Positions 1 to 8,044 are shown, numbered from the stretch's first letter. The stretch: DNA of 64,000 nt from an uncultured Eubacteriales bacterium (GCA_900551325.1 URVM01000005.1:1-64000), one strand, 5' to 3'. Made by a program: numbers and translations. Notes: a model not told the origin generated them from the sequence alone.

Positions 1-114
1 TAATTATCCTACAAAATAGACACAGTTGCTATCCACTATCTTATTTGACGGTTACTTTTTTCATCCTTTAGTAACCCTTTACTTAAAGTTTTACATTTAA
101 CACATTATATACAC

Positions 115-163
115 AAAAAAGCCCTCTCCATACACTTTTTTATGTATGAAGAGGACTTTCCTA
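115..163 (-). terminator. Rho-independent terminator of the left YvrJ operon
   Basis: Read on the minus strand, a 15-base arm starting AGTCCTCTTC pairs with an arm ending GAGAGGGCT, with two G-T pairs, and is followed by TTTTTTGT. It lies directly after the YvrJ stop codon and ends the three-gene operon. Confidence 0.85.
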
Positions 164-165
164 CT

Positions 166-324
166 TTAATGTTTATCTACATTATTCTGTTTTTCTAAGA
201 CGTTACTAAGATGTGTAATGGTTGTCGAAAGATTTTCCATCTTTGCTTCGATACGTACAAGTAAATACATGGAGAGGATAATGGGAAAGCCAAAGTTACC
301 TATTTGGCTCAATAGCTCCTCCAC
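166..324 (-). CDS. YvrJ-family small membrane protein (left copy)
   Basis: A 52-residue protein starting MEELLSQIGNFGFPI. It has one N-terminal hydrophobic segment (about residues 8-23), then a charged amphipathic helix (VRIEAKMENL...), the standard YvrJ layout. The start is GTG at 324, four bases after the DUF2922 stop, with GAGG inside the end of DUF2922 as ribosome site. A short TM plus coiled helix also resembles small holins of the BhlA type, but holin activity is only inference. In B. subtilis yvrJ belongs to the SigO-RsoA regulon. The right copy (44113-44271) differs by one residue near the C terminus. Confidence 0.85.
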   Translation of the reverse strand: MEELLSQIGNFGFPIILSMYLLVRIEAKMENLSTTITHLSNVLEKQNNVDKH

Positions 325-328
325 AAGC

Positions 329-559
329 TTATACCTCGCTTAAATCAACTGCATTCACTTGTTGGATCACGTATTTCGCCCCTTCAATACTATTAGCCTG
401 AATGATCTCACCAATAGCCCCACTTGCAAGCATCTTTGTCATAGCTGCCTTAATCTCTGCTCCTGTAAGTAACTCTGATGGATTAGAGATTGTAATGGTC
501 TCCTGTGTCTTTGCTGGTGTACCAAATGTTAAAACTAAACTCCTTTTTATTGTTTCCAT
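329..559 (-). CDS. DUF2922 protein (left copy)
   Basis: A 76-residue protein starting METIKRSLVLTFGTPAKTQE, typical of DUF2922, a Firmicutes family of unknown function usually next to DUF1659 and YvrJ genes. I chose the ATG at 559 because AAGGAGG lies just upstream; an upstream in-frame start at 586 would place that ribosome site inside the gene. It differs from the right copy (44276-44506) by one residue (Ile4 versus Thr4). It is the middle gene of a three-gene operon. Confidence 0.85.
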   Translation of the reverse strand: METIKRSLVLTFGTPAKTQETITISNPSELLTGAEIKAAMTKMLASGAIGEIIQANSIEGAKYVIQQVNAVDLSEV

Positions 560-625
560 ATGTACTTCCTCCTTATTTTTCATCATTTTGTAGTGTCTTG
601 CTCTATCTAAGCCTCTTCTCCTTTG

Positions 626-790
626 CTGTCACCTTTTGCTGCTCAACTTTCCAACTAATTAACTGTCTACTTTTCTCTGCCCAACGTTCCAACTAATCAA
701 CTGTCTACTTTTTACTGTCCAATCTTCAACTAACCAGCTGCCTACTTCTCGCTGTCCAATCTCCAACTAACCAACTGTCTACTTTCCCCT
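626..790. repeat. 37-38 bp tandem repeat, four units plus a partial
   Basis: Units begin at 626, 663, 701 and 738, with a partial at 775. Each runs from CTGTCTACTT to CCAACTAACCAA with a few substitutions. They fill the spacer between DUF1659 and DUF2922. The equivalent spacer on the right (44569-44660) has only two full units plus a partial, so copy number has changed. No open frame or regular spacer is present. Confidence 0.85.
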
Positions 791-795
791 TACCC

Positions 796-993
796 CTACG
801 CCTGCTTCAGTAACTTAGTCTCCACCACTTTCGTGATTTCTTCTACTTCCTCTTTGTTCAAACTTGCCACTGCTTGCCCTAAAGCGTATAAGTTTTCATC
901 TGTTGCCTCCTTATTGCAATGAGCAAGGGTTTGAGAACCTTTTACAAATTTAAGACTCACTTTCACTTCATCAAGTAATGCTGTAAATGCCAT
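796..993 (-). CDS. DUF1659 protein (left copy)
   Basis: A 65-residue protein starting MAFTALLDEVKVSL and ending in a charged helix (NKEEVEEITKVVETKLL), the DUF1659 pattern. Function unknown. It has a GGAGGAAAAG ribosome site and is first in the operon. It differs from the right copy at residue 3 (F for V) and third from the end (K for N). Similarity to the right locus stops about 26 bases upstream of the start, so the promoter seen before the right copy (44918-44947) is missing here. Expression of this copy is doubtful. Confidence 0.85.
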   Translation of the reverse strand: MAFTALLDEVKVSLKFVKGSQTLAHCNKEATDENLYALGQAVASLNKEEVEEITKVVETKLLKQA

Positions 994-1040
994 TTCTTTT
1001 CCTCCTTGGTTGAATATGTAGCAAGTGAAGATTACATCTT

Positions 1041-1058
1041 CACTATGGTGCCAGGCAC
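1041..1058. repeat. Short dispersed repeat at the element junction
   Basis: CACTATGGTGCCAGGCAC; a near copy with two transitions lies at 26862-26879. The core GTGCCAGGCAC is close to palindromic. It lies between the DUF1659 gene and the broken end of virD4. Confidence 0.5.
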
Positions 1059-1071
1059 TATTACAAAAGTG

Positions 1072-1302
1072 TTAACTTTTGTTTGCTACTACATAACTGG
1101 AATGAAGTTGCATAAGATTAGGTTTTACAAAGAACCTTGTCTTCCCTGAACCAGAACCACCAATTACAAGAACATTTTTATTCCTTGCATACTTAGGATT
1201 TTTAGGTCTACTATTCATAGTAATTCTTTCTGTTTCTGTAAGAAGGAGATTATTTCTATAATCTTCATCCATATAGGGAGCAATATCCTTTGAATTTCCC
1301 CA
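1072..1302 (-). pseudogene. virD4/TraG coupling protein, middle fragment
   Basis: In frame this reads ...SWGNSKDIAPYMDEDYRNN and then the P-loop VIGGSGSGKTRFF and VKPNLMQLHSSYVV before leaving the family pattern and stopping. In intact type IV coupling proteins YVV is followed by TDPKG and several hundred more residues. Its upstream part is at 10734-11069, which ends at GEEYGSARW. The two halves were separated by the inserted element; the C-terminal part beyond the Walker A region is absent. The gene is dead. Confidence 0.85.
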
Positions 1303-1395
1303 TGAAGCGTTTTGTCAAGTGTTTTTTTGAGTTATTGACGCAATCATGGTGAAAGTGCGAAAGTGCAAAGTGCAAAGGGTCTGCGTTTTGCACTT

Positions 1396-3348
1396 TCAGC
1401 TTGCGGGTTCGGGCGGCTGCTTCTTCTTGATGAAGTTATACCATTGTCCGCCGACACGCCTTGCACCTAAAATGCCGCCCATGTTGCGCTTGGCGTTCTG
1501 TACCGTCCTCTCGGATATTCCGGCTTCGGCTGCGGCCTTTACAAGGTCCTCGCTGGCAAGCTCTTTCCCGTCTGCAAGCAGGTCAAGTATCAGCTTCTCG
1601 GCCTGTTCGGTCTTGGTGGCGGTGTTCCCGCCCGCGCCGGATAGCAGCTCGTCGGCGGTTATGTCGTATTCGCCTATCCATGAAAAGCCTGTTTTCGGGT
1701 CAAGGCAAAAGGCAACGGGCTTGCCCTCCGGCGCAAGGGAAGATTTGTCATGGACTATAACACGCACATTCGGCTCCCGCTTCACGCGCCCGATCAGCAG
1801 GACGCTCCTTGCTGCGGCGCGGAAGTCAATAGAACCTAAGCCCCGGTATGCGCTCTGCCCTCCGGCGGCTTTGTTCAAGTATCCGATAAGGATAACGGCG
1901 CACCCGGTACGCTCGGCAACATCGGCAAGGCGGCGGAACATGGGGCGCACTTCGTTTGCCCTGTTCATGTCGGTCTTTTCGCCCATGTATGCCTGTATGG
2001 GGTCAAGGATAATCAACCGCGCCCCGTTCTGCGTGATTGCCTTTTCTATGCGCTCGTCGGAGAGGGTAAGCTCCCGTTTGGCTTCATCAATCACAAGCAC
2101 GCGGTCAAGGTCGGCTTCGGCTTCTATCAAGCGGGGCTTGACGGTATCGCCCAGCCCGTCCTCGGCGGTCTGGTAAATCACTTGAAATGGCGGCAAGGGC
2201 TTCATTCCCGGCAGCGTTCCCCCGGTGGTGCAGGCGGCGGCAAGGCGTAGGGCAAAGGTGGTCTTGCCCTCGCCGGGGTTGCCTTGCACAATGGTTACTT
2301 TCCCGAAAGGGATATACGGCTCCCATAGCCATTCAACGGTCTGCGTGTCAACCTCACTCATGCGGATAATCTCGACGGTTTCTTCCTGCGGCGGCTCTTT
2401 CAAGCCGTAAACCGCTTCCCGGATATACTTCCCGTCTGTGATTTCTGCCCGGTGCTGCAATACCTCGTTCCAGTCCTTAAACAGCGGCACAAGGCGGTGG
2501 ACGGTCAAGCCCTCCGGCACAAGCTCCGCAAGGCGGCTGCAAGCGTCGTTTCCGGCTTGGTCGCTGTCAAGGCAGAGGTAAACGGTCTTGATGTTTGGGC
2601 GGTCAGAGAGGAAACGCAATAGGGCTTTTTCTCCCACGCCGCCCAATGACAAATAGCTCTGCTTCTGCCACGCCTTTTTGAACAGGCAGAGGAAAGAGAG
2701 CAGGTCAACGGGGGCTTCAAAGACAAAAAGCCTGTCGCCCTCGCCCCGGTAGCAGAAATTAAAGGCTTTGTCGCTGCCTTTCACATCAAGCCGGAAGTTT
2801 CCCGCCGTTCCCTTGCTGTGGGCGCAGCGCGGTATTCCGTCCTCGTCCCGCCCCACAAATACGGCGTTGTGGTGGGCTGTGTCCTCGTAAATATCGCCGC
2901 GGGCAAAGAAAAAGCCCGTCACATCTTCATCAATGCGGCGGGCTGCTGTGAGGTAGTTCCTCGCTATTCTGTTGTCGCTGTTAGGTGGCGGTAGCCGGAA
3001 GTCGGAAAGGGACGCGGGGCAAGGTCTGTCCGGCGGCGGGGCGGCTCCCTTTTCTCCTGTGAGAAGTTCTACGGCTTCGGTGAAGCTCTTGCCGAAAAAC
3101 TCCATGACAAAATCAACGGGGCCGCCGCCCTTGCTCTGGCTGTGCCTGTACCATTTGTTTCCCCGGACGGTCAAGCTGTCGTGCCGTTTCCAGCGGTATT
3201 CATTCCCGGCGCGGGTAAGCTGCTCGCCCTGTGATTGCAGGAAAGAAGCAAGGTCGGCTTGGTTCGCCCGGTCTATCTGTTCTTGGGTGTAGTACAAAAA
3301 TCTCAACACCTTTGGTACAATAATTACATAGCTTGCAGCCGGTACCAC
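1396..3348 (-). CDS. Fused primase (DUF3991/TOPRIM) and RepA-type helicase
   Basis: The N-terminal part (to about residue 320) has the zinc-region-derived and TOPRIM primase pattern: WKRHDSLTVRGNKWYRHSQS, VFEAPVDLLSF and YLCLDSDQAGND. The C-terminal part (about 335-650) is an AAA_25/RepA-like replicative helicase with Walker A GNPGEGKTTFA, Walker B LIILDPIQAY and a C-terminal winged-helix-like end. Such fusions prime replication of mobilizable elements after transfer. The family normally begins near the residues FLYYTQEQIDRAN; no good ribosome site precedes that here. The IS110 element lies just upstream, so the native start or promoter has probably been changed. The listed start is only the limit of the open frame. 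Confidence 0.85.
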   Translation of the reverse strand: MVPAASYVIIVPKVLRFLYYTQEQIDRANQADLASFLQSQGEQLTRAGNEYRWKRHDSLTVRGNKWYRHSQSKGGGPVDFVMEFFGKSFTEAVELLTGEKGAAPPPDRPCPASLSDFRLPPPNSDNRIARNYLTAARRIDEDVTGFFFARGDIYEDTAHHNAVFVGRDEDGIPRCAHSKGTAGNFRLDVKGSDKAFNFCYRGEGDRLFVFEAPVDLLSFLCLFKKAWQKQSYLSLGGVGEKALLRFLSDRPNIKTVYLCLDSDQAGNDACSRLAELVPEGLTVHRLVPLFKDWNEVLQHRAEITDGKYIREAVYGLKEPPQEETVEIIRMSEVDTQTVEWLWEPYIPFGKVTIVQGNPGEGKTTFALRLAAACTTGGTLPGMKPLPPFQVIYQTAEDGLGDTVKPRLIEAEADLDRVLVIDEAKRELTLSDERIEKAITQNGARLIILDPIQAYMGEKTDMNRANEVRPMFRRLADVAERTGCAVILIGYLNKAAGGQSAYRGLGSIDFRAAARSVLLIGRVKREPNVRVIVHDKSSLAPEGKPVAFCLDPKTGFSWIGEYDITADELLSGAGGNTATKTEQAEKLILDLLADGKELASEDLVKAAAEAGISERTVQNAKRNMGGILGARRVGGQWYNFIKKKQPPEPAS

Positions 3349-3355
3349 GGCAAGA

Positions 3356-3385
3356 TTTACAAGCTATGCTTGTTTTTAGTATAAT
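3356..3385 (+). promoter_or_regulatory. Promoter for the IS110 5' RNA
   Basis: TTTACA and TATAAT are separated by 18 bases, directly upstream of the structured noncoding end and the transposase gene. Confidence 0.6.
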
Positions 3386-3589
3386 GAGAAGGTAATGGTC
3401 TGACGGTCACTCCTTAGAACTTCGCGTTCGTTGATGAAAGTGTCAGCCGCCTTCTTATTATAAAGATTCGATTAAGCAGGTTGTTCTGGTTTTTTGGAAA
3501 ACCACGTTCGTGTCACTAACCAAAATGAATCGTAATAAGCTCTGTGCGGAAACATTACACATCTTAAATTCAGAAAGAAGGAATGTTTT
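3386..3589 (+). ncRNA. Candidate bridge RNA of the IS110 element
   Basis: About 200 noncoding bases between the promoter and the transposase start. Two long-range stems are visible: ATAATGAGAAGG (3381-3392) with CCTTCTTATTAT (3450-3461), and GATTCGATT (3465-3473) with AATGAATC (3524-3531). Both enclose large internal loops. A 6-bp GGTTTT/AAAACC hairpin (3488-3503) lies in the second. Two loop-bearing stem-loops 5' of the transposase match the target- and donor-binding design known for IS110 bridge RNAs. Assignment of the guide bases needs exact element ends. Confidence 0.6.
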
Positions 3590-4810
3590 ATGATTAGTGT
3601 TGGTATTGATGTATCCAAAGGTAAAAGCATGGTTTGCATTATGAAACCCTGTGGCGAAGTGTTAAAAACGCCTTTTGAAATGCTTCACTCTATGGAATCA
3701 ATACTCCGCCTTGTTAAGCTCATCAACTCCTACGATGAGGAAGTCCGTGTTATTTTGGAAGATACCGGACACTACCACTTACCTGTGGTAACTCTGCTTG
3801 TTGAAAACGGTATCTTTGTCTGCTGCGTAAACGCCTTGCGAATGAAAAAGTTTTGTTCTCAAAGTATTCGCCGTGCAAAGACGGATAAGATCGACTCTGT
3901 TCATATCGCCGTTTTTGGTCTTACATACTGGGAAGAATTATCTCCGGTACTGCCAACAGGCGATGTTTATCACGAATTAAAATTGCTCGCACGGCAGTAT
4001 TATCAAACTGTTTCTATCCTTGTAAAAGCTAAAGTAAACCTCGGCAATTTGCTCGACCAAGTGATACCTAACATTCAAACTGTTATGCAGGATAATCCAA
4101 GTAACCATAAGCTAACAGACTTTGTTAAGCGTTATTACCACTACGGTCATATCCTTGCGATGGGCAAAAGCAAATTCACCTCGGATTATTGCAAATGGGC
4201 AAAAAAACAGGGATACTATTTGTGCGAACGCTCAGCAGAGAAAATCTTTGCTTTGGTTCAAAATAGTATCCCTGTGCTTCCTAACTCATCCGTCACTAAG
4301 ATTGTAGTTGTGGAAGCGATACGAATGCTTCATGAAATTGAGGCATCCCGTGACACTATTTTAGCACAAATGCAGGACTTTGCCAAGACCTTACCCGAAT
4401 ATTCTGTTGTAAGAGAAATGCCTTGTATCGGCGATACTCTTGCGCCTCGCGTTATTGCTGAGATTGGCGATGTGCGCCGTTTTAAAAACAAACATTCTCT
4501 GATCGCGTATGCAGGTATTGACGCACCGCCTTATCAATCGGGCGCTTTTAATGCTGCCGAAAGACACATCTCAAAGCGCGGCAACAGCTACCTTCGCAAG
4601 ACAGGTTATGAAATCATGCAGAGTCTTATCAAGCATAAGCCCATTGGCAACCCTGTTTATGATTTCATATGCAAGAAGCGTCTGGAGGGAAAATGCGCTA
4701 AAGAAGCTATGATAGCCGGACTTAACAAATTCTTACGCATTTACTATGGCAAAGTTACCGAACTTTACAATAATATTGATAAGCAGTTAGCTGATAAAAA
4801 TATCATCTAA
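3590..4810 (+). CDS. IS110-family transposase
   Basis: 406 residues, full length for the family. The N-terminal DEDD RuvC-like domain begins MISVGIDVSKGKS (catalytic Asp in GIDVSK), with Glu in EDTGHYH and the acidic residues in KTDKIDS. The C-terminal Tnp domain has PCIGDTLAPRVIAEIGD and then HISKRGNSYLRK, including the conserved Ser-containing segment. AAGAAGG precedes the ATG. This recombinase class inserts without target duplications and is guided by a bridge RNA. The gene appears intact. Confidence 0.9.
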   Translation: MISVGIDVSKGKSMVCIMKPCGEVLKTPFEMLHSMESILRLVKLINSYDEEVRVILEDTGHYHLPVVTLLVENGIFVCCVNALRMKKFCSQSIRRAKTDKIDSVHIAVFGLTYWEELSPVLPTGDVYHELKLLARQYYQTVSILVKAKVNLGNLLDQVIPNIQTVMQDNPSNHKLTDFVKRYYHYGHILAMGKSKFTSDYCKWAKKQGYYLCERSAEKIFALVQNSIPVLPNSSVTKIVVVEAIRMLHEIEASRDTILAQMQDFAKTLPEYSVVREMPCIGDTLAPRVIAEIGDVRRFKNKHSLIAYAGIDAPPYQSGAFNAAERHISKRGNSYLRKTGYEIMQSLIKHKPIGNPVYDFICKKRLEGKCAKEAMIAGLNKFLRIYYGKVTELYNNIDKQLADKNII

Positions 4811-4928
4811 AACATTTTCTCTGCTGGACGGTAAAACTACTTTCTTGCCGTCTTATTTGCTTTGCTCTTTTTTACTTTGAAAATATATAATTTTTTTCAT
4901 TTCACCTCTTGACTTTATTTAGCAGGTT

Positions 4929-6437
4929 TCATCGTTCTAAGTCGTGCCGCTTGGCGCGGGTCTGCTCCGGCTGGTCGGCTTTCAATGCAATATCAACGCA
5001 CTTGCGGATATTGTGCAGCTCGGCAACCTCGGCGCGGGTTTCTTTCAGCTTGGCATATTCCGCTGTTCTCTGCCCGCTGAGGGTGGCGTACTCCTTTTCC
5101 CATTCAGCGATAGGCAAGCTCTTTATCCCTTTCGGTAGATTTGCATGGAGATAGCGGCTTGCTGCGTTCCATAGGGTCAACTCGGCGCGGTGGGCTTCCT
5201 CGTACTTGTCGCGCTTGTTTGTCCAGCCGTTTTGCAGCTTTTTCAGCTCATCGTGAACGGGCTTGTACTCGGTGTAGTTCTTCCCGTATTCAATCAGCTT
5301 TTGCAGCTTCTTCATGCGTTCCTCGGCGGTTTTCATTCCTGCCCGGATAGTGTCGGCCTGTTCGCTGACAGAGGAAAGGGCTGCGTCCAGCTCATCAAGG
5401 GTAGAGATACCATGCTCGGTCAGATAGTTGACCGCTGCCGCTATGGTTTTCAGTTCATCGGCTGTGTGCTGTTGTTGCCAACGCTGCGAATACTTCCGGC
5501 TCTTTTCTCTCTGAACGCTCAAATACTTCATCAGCAGATTTGCAAGGCCGGGGGATTGTTGCGGCTGTTCCGGGGCGGTTTCCCACGCTTTGAACAGGTC
5601 GGCAATCCATTCTTTGAGCTTTCCAATCTGCGCTCGGATTTCCCGTATAAGGCGGTTTGCCTTTTGGATATTCCGGTTCAGTTCGCCTTTCTCGGTGGCA
5701 ATACCTTTCTTCTCCATCTGGCAAGCCGCCACGCCCATGTGGACGGTGGGTATCTCGCCAATGCCGCGCTCGGCGTTGCTGCGGTGGTCGATACGCTCCG
5801 GGCTTCCGGCTCGTTCAAGGTAGGCGTTTGAAATATCCGCCCATGCCTTACGCCACAAGAGGGCGTTGCCCTTGTCGTTCCAGCCGGTCAGGTCAACTTT
5901 GTGCGTCTTGTATCTGCCGCTTGGCAAGCGGATACGCTCGCCGTTTTCATCAAGGTCATATTCCTTTTGGGACTTTGCCGCCCATGCGCCGCGCTCGTCA
6001 AGGGGGCGCATGGTAAGCATGATGTGACAATGGGGATTGCCCTTGCCGGTGTCGTGAATGGCATAATCAACGCACATTCCTCTGGAAACAAATTGAGAGG
6101 AACAGTATTCCCGGACAAGCCGGATTTGTTCCTCTCTGGATAACTCTATGGGGAGCGCCGCGTCAATCTCTCTGGCAAGCTGGGCGTTCCCGGCTTTCTC
6201 GTAAAGCTCCACGCTGTTCCACAAGGTTGAACGGTCAGAGAAAGAGGGCGGGGCGTGGGGTGGCAGCATAATTTCCGTATGGACAACACCGCCTTTGCGG
6301 GTGTAGTCGTGTGTCATTCCGTCCCACTCATTTGTCAGCTTTTCGCCGCTTCGGTAGGCGGCTGCGGCAACGGCTGATTTGCCCTTGCCCCGGCTGACAA
6401 TGCTGATATTACAATGATAGATGGCTATGGGTATCAC
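4929..6437 (-). CDS. MobA/MobL (MobQ-type) relaxase
   Basis: About 500 residues. The N-terminal relaxase domain has IYHCNISIVSRGKGKSAVAA, AYRSGEKL and the metal-binding histidines in HDTGKGNPHCHIML. It nicks oriT and leads the strand in transfer. The remainder is a long charged coiled coil. Start choice: GGGAGG is followed eight bases later by ATA-GCC-ATC-TAT, where relatives commonly have ATG; the ATA may be a mutated start. The nearest usable start is the GTG at 6437, which overlaps the ribosome site. Translation may therefore be weak. The candidate oriT lies upstream at 6630-6665. Confidence 0.85.
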   Translation of the reverse strand: MIPIAIYHCNISIVSRGKGKSAVAAAAYRSGEKLTNEWDGMTHDYTRKGGVVHTEIMLPPHAPPSFSDRSTLWNSVELYEKAGNAQLAREIDAALPIELSREEQIRLVREYCSSQFVSRGMCVDYAIHDTGKGNPHCHIMLTMRPLDERGAWAAKSQKEYDLDENGERIRLPSGRYKTHKVDLTGWNDKGNALLWRKAWADISNAYLERAGSPERIDHRSNAERGIGEIPTVHMGVAACQMEKKGIATEKGELNRNIQKANRLIREIRAQIGKLKEWIADLFKAWETAPEQPQQSPGLANLLMKYLSVQREKSRKYSQRWQQQHTADELKTIAAAVNYLTEHGISTLDELDAALSSVSEQADTIRAGMKTAEERMKKLQKLIEYGKNYTEYKPVHDELKKLQNGWTNKRDKYEEAHRAELTLWNAASRYLHANLPKGIKSLPIAEWEKEYATLSGQRTAEYAKLKETRAEVAELHNIRKCVDIALKADQPEQTRAKRHDLER

Positions 6438-6629
6438 CTCCCGGATAAAATGAAAACCCGCAAAAATGGTACAGACGCCAAAGGCGGGTATACTGTTTTT
6501 GTGGGTGTGCAGGGATAGCCGCGTAAGCGGCGCAAGGGGTGCAGCCCCTTGTTGCGGCAAAGCCGCCAATGTCGGTCAGAGAGGGAAGCAAGCGGCTTTC
6601 TCTCTGTGCCGACAAGCCCTCGGCAGAGC

Positions 6630-6665
6630 GCACGCACCCGTAAGGGTGTATAAGTGCGCCCTTTG
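6630..6665. other. Candidate origin of transfer (MobQ nic region)
   Basis: On the plus strand the hairpin CACCC-GTAA-GGGTG is followed at once by TATAAGTGCGCCCTTT. TAAGTGCGCCCT is the nic-region core of IncQ/MobQ plasmids, where the hairpin also lies just 5' of the nick. It lies between the relaxase and DUF3847 genes, the usual place. Flanking GC-rich palindromes (6510-6620) may also belong to oriT. Confidence 0.65.
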
Positions 6666-6676
6666 TACCAAAGGGA

Positions 6677-6973
6677 TTATTCGCTTTTCCCGCCCTCGGT
6701 GCGTTTTTTCAGATAGCCCCGCGCTTCCTCGCTCGTCAGGGCAAGCCGGAGAAAGGCGGCGGCTTCTTCGTCGGTCATGGTCTTTGCTTCTGGCACAATG
6801 CTCTCAAAGACCGCACCCCGGACGATCAGCCGATGGCTGCGCGTCCTGCGTTCCTCTTGGGATAACTTTTGCCGCAACACCTTTTCCCGATTTTCAAGCT
6901 GCCGGATTTTCTTCTTCCCGTCCTCAATCTCGGCTTGCAATTCCTCGCGTTTTTTTTCTCTCGGTTTCGTCAT
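6677..6973 (-). CDS. DUF3847 protein, likely mobilization accessory
   Basis: 98 residues. The N-terminal half is a charged coiled coil (REKKREELQAEIEDGKKKIR); the second half contains RSHRLIVRGAVFESIVPEA, matching DUF3847. This family is a constant neighbour of MobL relaxases in Firmicutes elements, and a role like a MobC or relaxosome accessory is likely but unproven. GGAGTG precedes the ATG. The candidate oriT is immediately downstream. Confidence 0.75.
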   Translation of the reverse strand: MTKPREKKREELQAEIEDGKKKIRQLENREKVLRQKLSQEERRTRSHRLIVRGAVFESIVPEAKTMTDEEAAAFLRLALTSEEARGYLKKRTEGGKSE

Positions 6974-7003
6974 GGGTGGTCACTCCTTTCTACCTGTCGG
7001 CAT

Positions 7004-7040
7004 AGAAAAAGGACAGTCGATTTCCTCGGCTGTCCTTTTG
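7004..7040. terminator. Terminator of the rlmA-type gene
   Basis: AAAAGGACAG pairs with CTGTCCTTTT around a 12-base loop, with T-runs on both strands. It lies downstream of the methyltransferase stop and upstream of DUF3847. Confidence 0.8.
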
Positions 7041-7104
7041 ATTAGGGTGTTTGGTTTACTCCGTTCTGCTCAATAAATGGGAATATTAAATATCAATACG
7101 CCCT

Positions 7105-7938
7105 TTAATACATTCCTATTAAAACATCAGCTTCGATTGTCAAATGTGTGAGAGTACGCCAATCAACGCAATCTTTTTCAACGCAAAAGAGAAGCGGCGT
7201 CATTTCAATAAACGACATTCTTTGTTCTGATGACAACTGTACGGTGGCTGAAACCGTTTCTCTTGAAATGGTTTTAAGATATTTCTCAAAATATTCAACG
7301 ACAGACTCATTTGAATAATCTGGATTTTTCAAGTGTGCTTGCACTTTAGTCCTGATTTCCCTCAAATGATTTTTCGTAGGAATTACTTTCACAACATATC
7401 CGTTAGGAGATAGCAATCGCTGAAATTCTTTGTAGTGTGCAGGCGAAAATATGTCTAAAATACAATCCATACTTCCGTCTTTCAAAGGGATTTTTGATAA
7501 GTCAGTAACAAACCACTTCACTGCTTTGCGCTTGTCTTTTTTTGATGCAATCTGTATTGCCTCCCTTGACAAGTCAAAGGCAAAGATGTTTCGTTCTGTT
7601 CTTTGCTGTATCTGCCTTGCATAGAAACCCTCGCCGCAACCAACATCTAAAATGTTTCTTATAGATGGCGTATCAGAAATAAACTGTATGATTTTCTCCA
7701 ACACAACATCATACATGCCATACTCCAAAATTTGGTGCCGGTTGTCAAAAGACCGCTTGCTGTAGTTGGTTTTGGGCGATGATTTTAACAACAAATTTAC
7801 ATACCCATATCTTGAAATATCAAAGCAATGTCCATGTCTACAAATTAGGCTATTGCCTTGTATATCCATTGATTTTGTGCAAATTGGGCATTGAAAATAA
7901 ACCTTGCTGTCTGCAAAGCGTGATAAATTATTATTCAT
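7105..7938 (-). CDS. RlmA-type 23S rRNA (guanine-N1) methyltransferase
   Basis: 277 residues, the family's usual length. The N-terminal zinc site is C17-P-I-C20, C33 and H37 (CRHGHCFDISRYGYVNLL), which binds the rRNA hairpin. The Rossmann core has SAM motif I ILDVGCGEGFY. RlmA(I) methylates G745; RlmA(II)/TlrB methylates G748 and contributes to tylosin and mycinamicin resistance. Which base is used here cannot be read from the sequence. The gene is much less GC-rich than the element, so it is acquired cargo. A macrolide-type leader peptide (8018-8044) and an attenuator precede it, which points to drug-inducible expression and a resistance role. GGAGG lies eight bases before the ATG. Confidence 0.85.
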   Translation of the reverse strand: MNNNLSRFADSKVYFQCPICTKSMDIQGNSLICRHGHCFDISRYGYVNLLLKSSPKTNYSKRSFDNRHQILEYGMYDVVLEKIIQFISDTPSIRNILDVGCGEGFYARQIQQRTERNIFAFDLSREAIQIASKKDKRKAVKWFVTDLSKIPLKDGSMDCILDIFSPAHYKEFQRLLSPNGYVVKVIPTKNHLREIRTKVQAHLKNPDYSNESVVEYFEKYLKTISRETVSATVQLSSEQRMSFIEMTPLLFCVEKDCVDWRTLTHLTIEADVLIGMY

Positions 7939-7975
7939 TTGTTTTTCCTCCGTAATTACATCTCTGCTTCAATAA

Positions 7976-8013
7976 GCGAGTTATGCAATACGGATAACCG
8001 CAACATAACTCGC
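7976..8013 (-). promoter_or_regulatory. Attenuator hairpins between leader peptide and methyltransferase
   Basis: Two competing stems are visible on the minus strand. AACCGC pairs with GCGGTT right after the leader, or GCGAGTTATG pairs with CATAACTCGC as a 10-bp stem (7976-7985 with 8004-8013). They share bases, so a ribosome stalled on the leader would switch the fold. Confidence 0.7.
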
Positions 8014-8017
8014 GGTT

Positions 8018-8044
8018 TTATCTTAATCTCATAAATGTAACCAT
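8018..8044 (-). CDS. Leader peptide MVTFMRLR
   Basis: An eight-codon frame with GGAGG seven bases upstream of its ATG. It ends in MRLR followed by TAA. MRLR is the short macrolide-arrest sequence of ErmDL-type leaders, where erythromycin-bound ribosomes stall at the Arg-Leu-Arg. It lies between a strong promoter and the attenuator of the rRNA methyltransferase gene. I infer macrolide-dependent control. Confidence 0.75.
   Translation of the reverse strand: MVTFMRLR

Larger units (their letters stand above)
3340..4925 (+). mobile_element. IS110-family insertion sequence
   Basis: About 1.55 kb, lower in GC than the surrounding element, lying between the relaxase stop and the primase gene on the opposite strand. 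It has a long 5' noncoding end, one transposase gene and a short 3' end, as in IS110-group elements. I see no terminal inverted repeats, also normal for the group. A 9-bp inverted repeat (3327-3335 and 3360-3368) lies at the left edge. Exact ends are uncertain by tens of bases. Confidence 0.75.

Noticed and set aside
626..790. CRISPR array
   Set aside because: The 37-38 bp units are directly adjacent without unique spacers, and no cas genes are present.
1396..2200. Plus-strand 276-codon open frame
   Set aside because: It lies wholly opposite the primase-helicase gene in GC-rich DNA, where stops are rare; no ribosome site or known domain.
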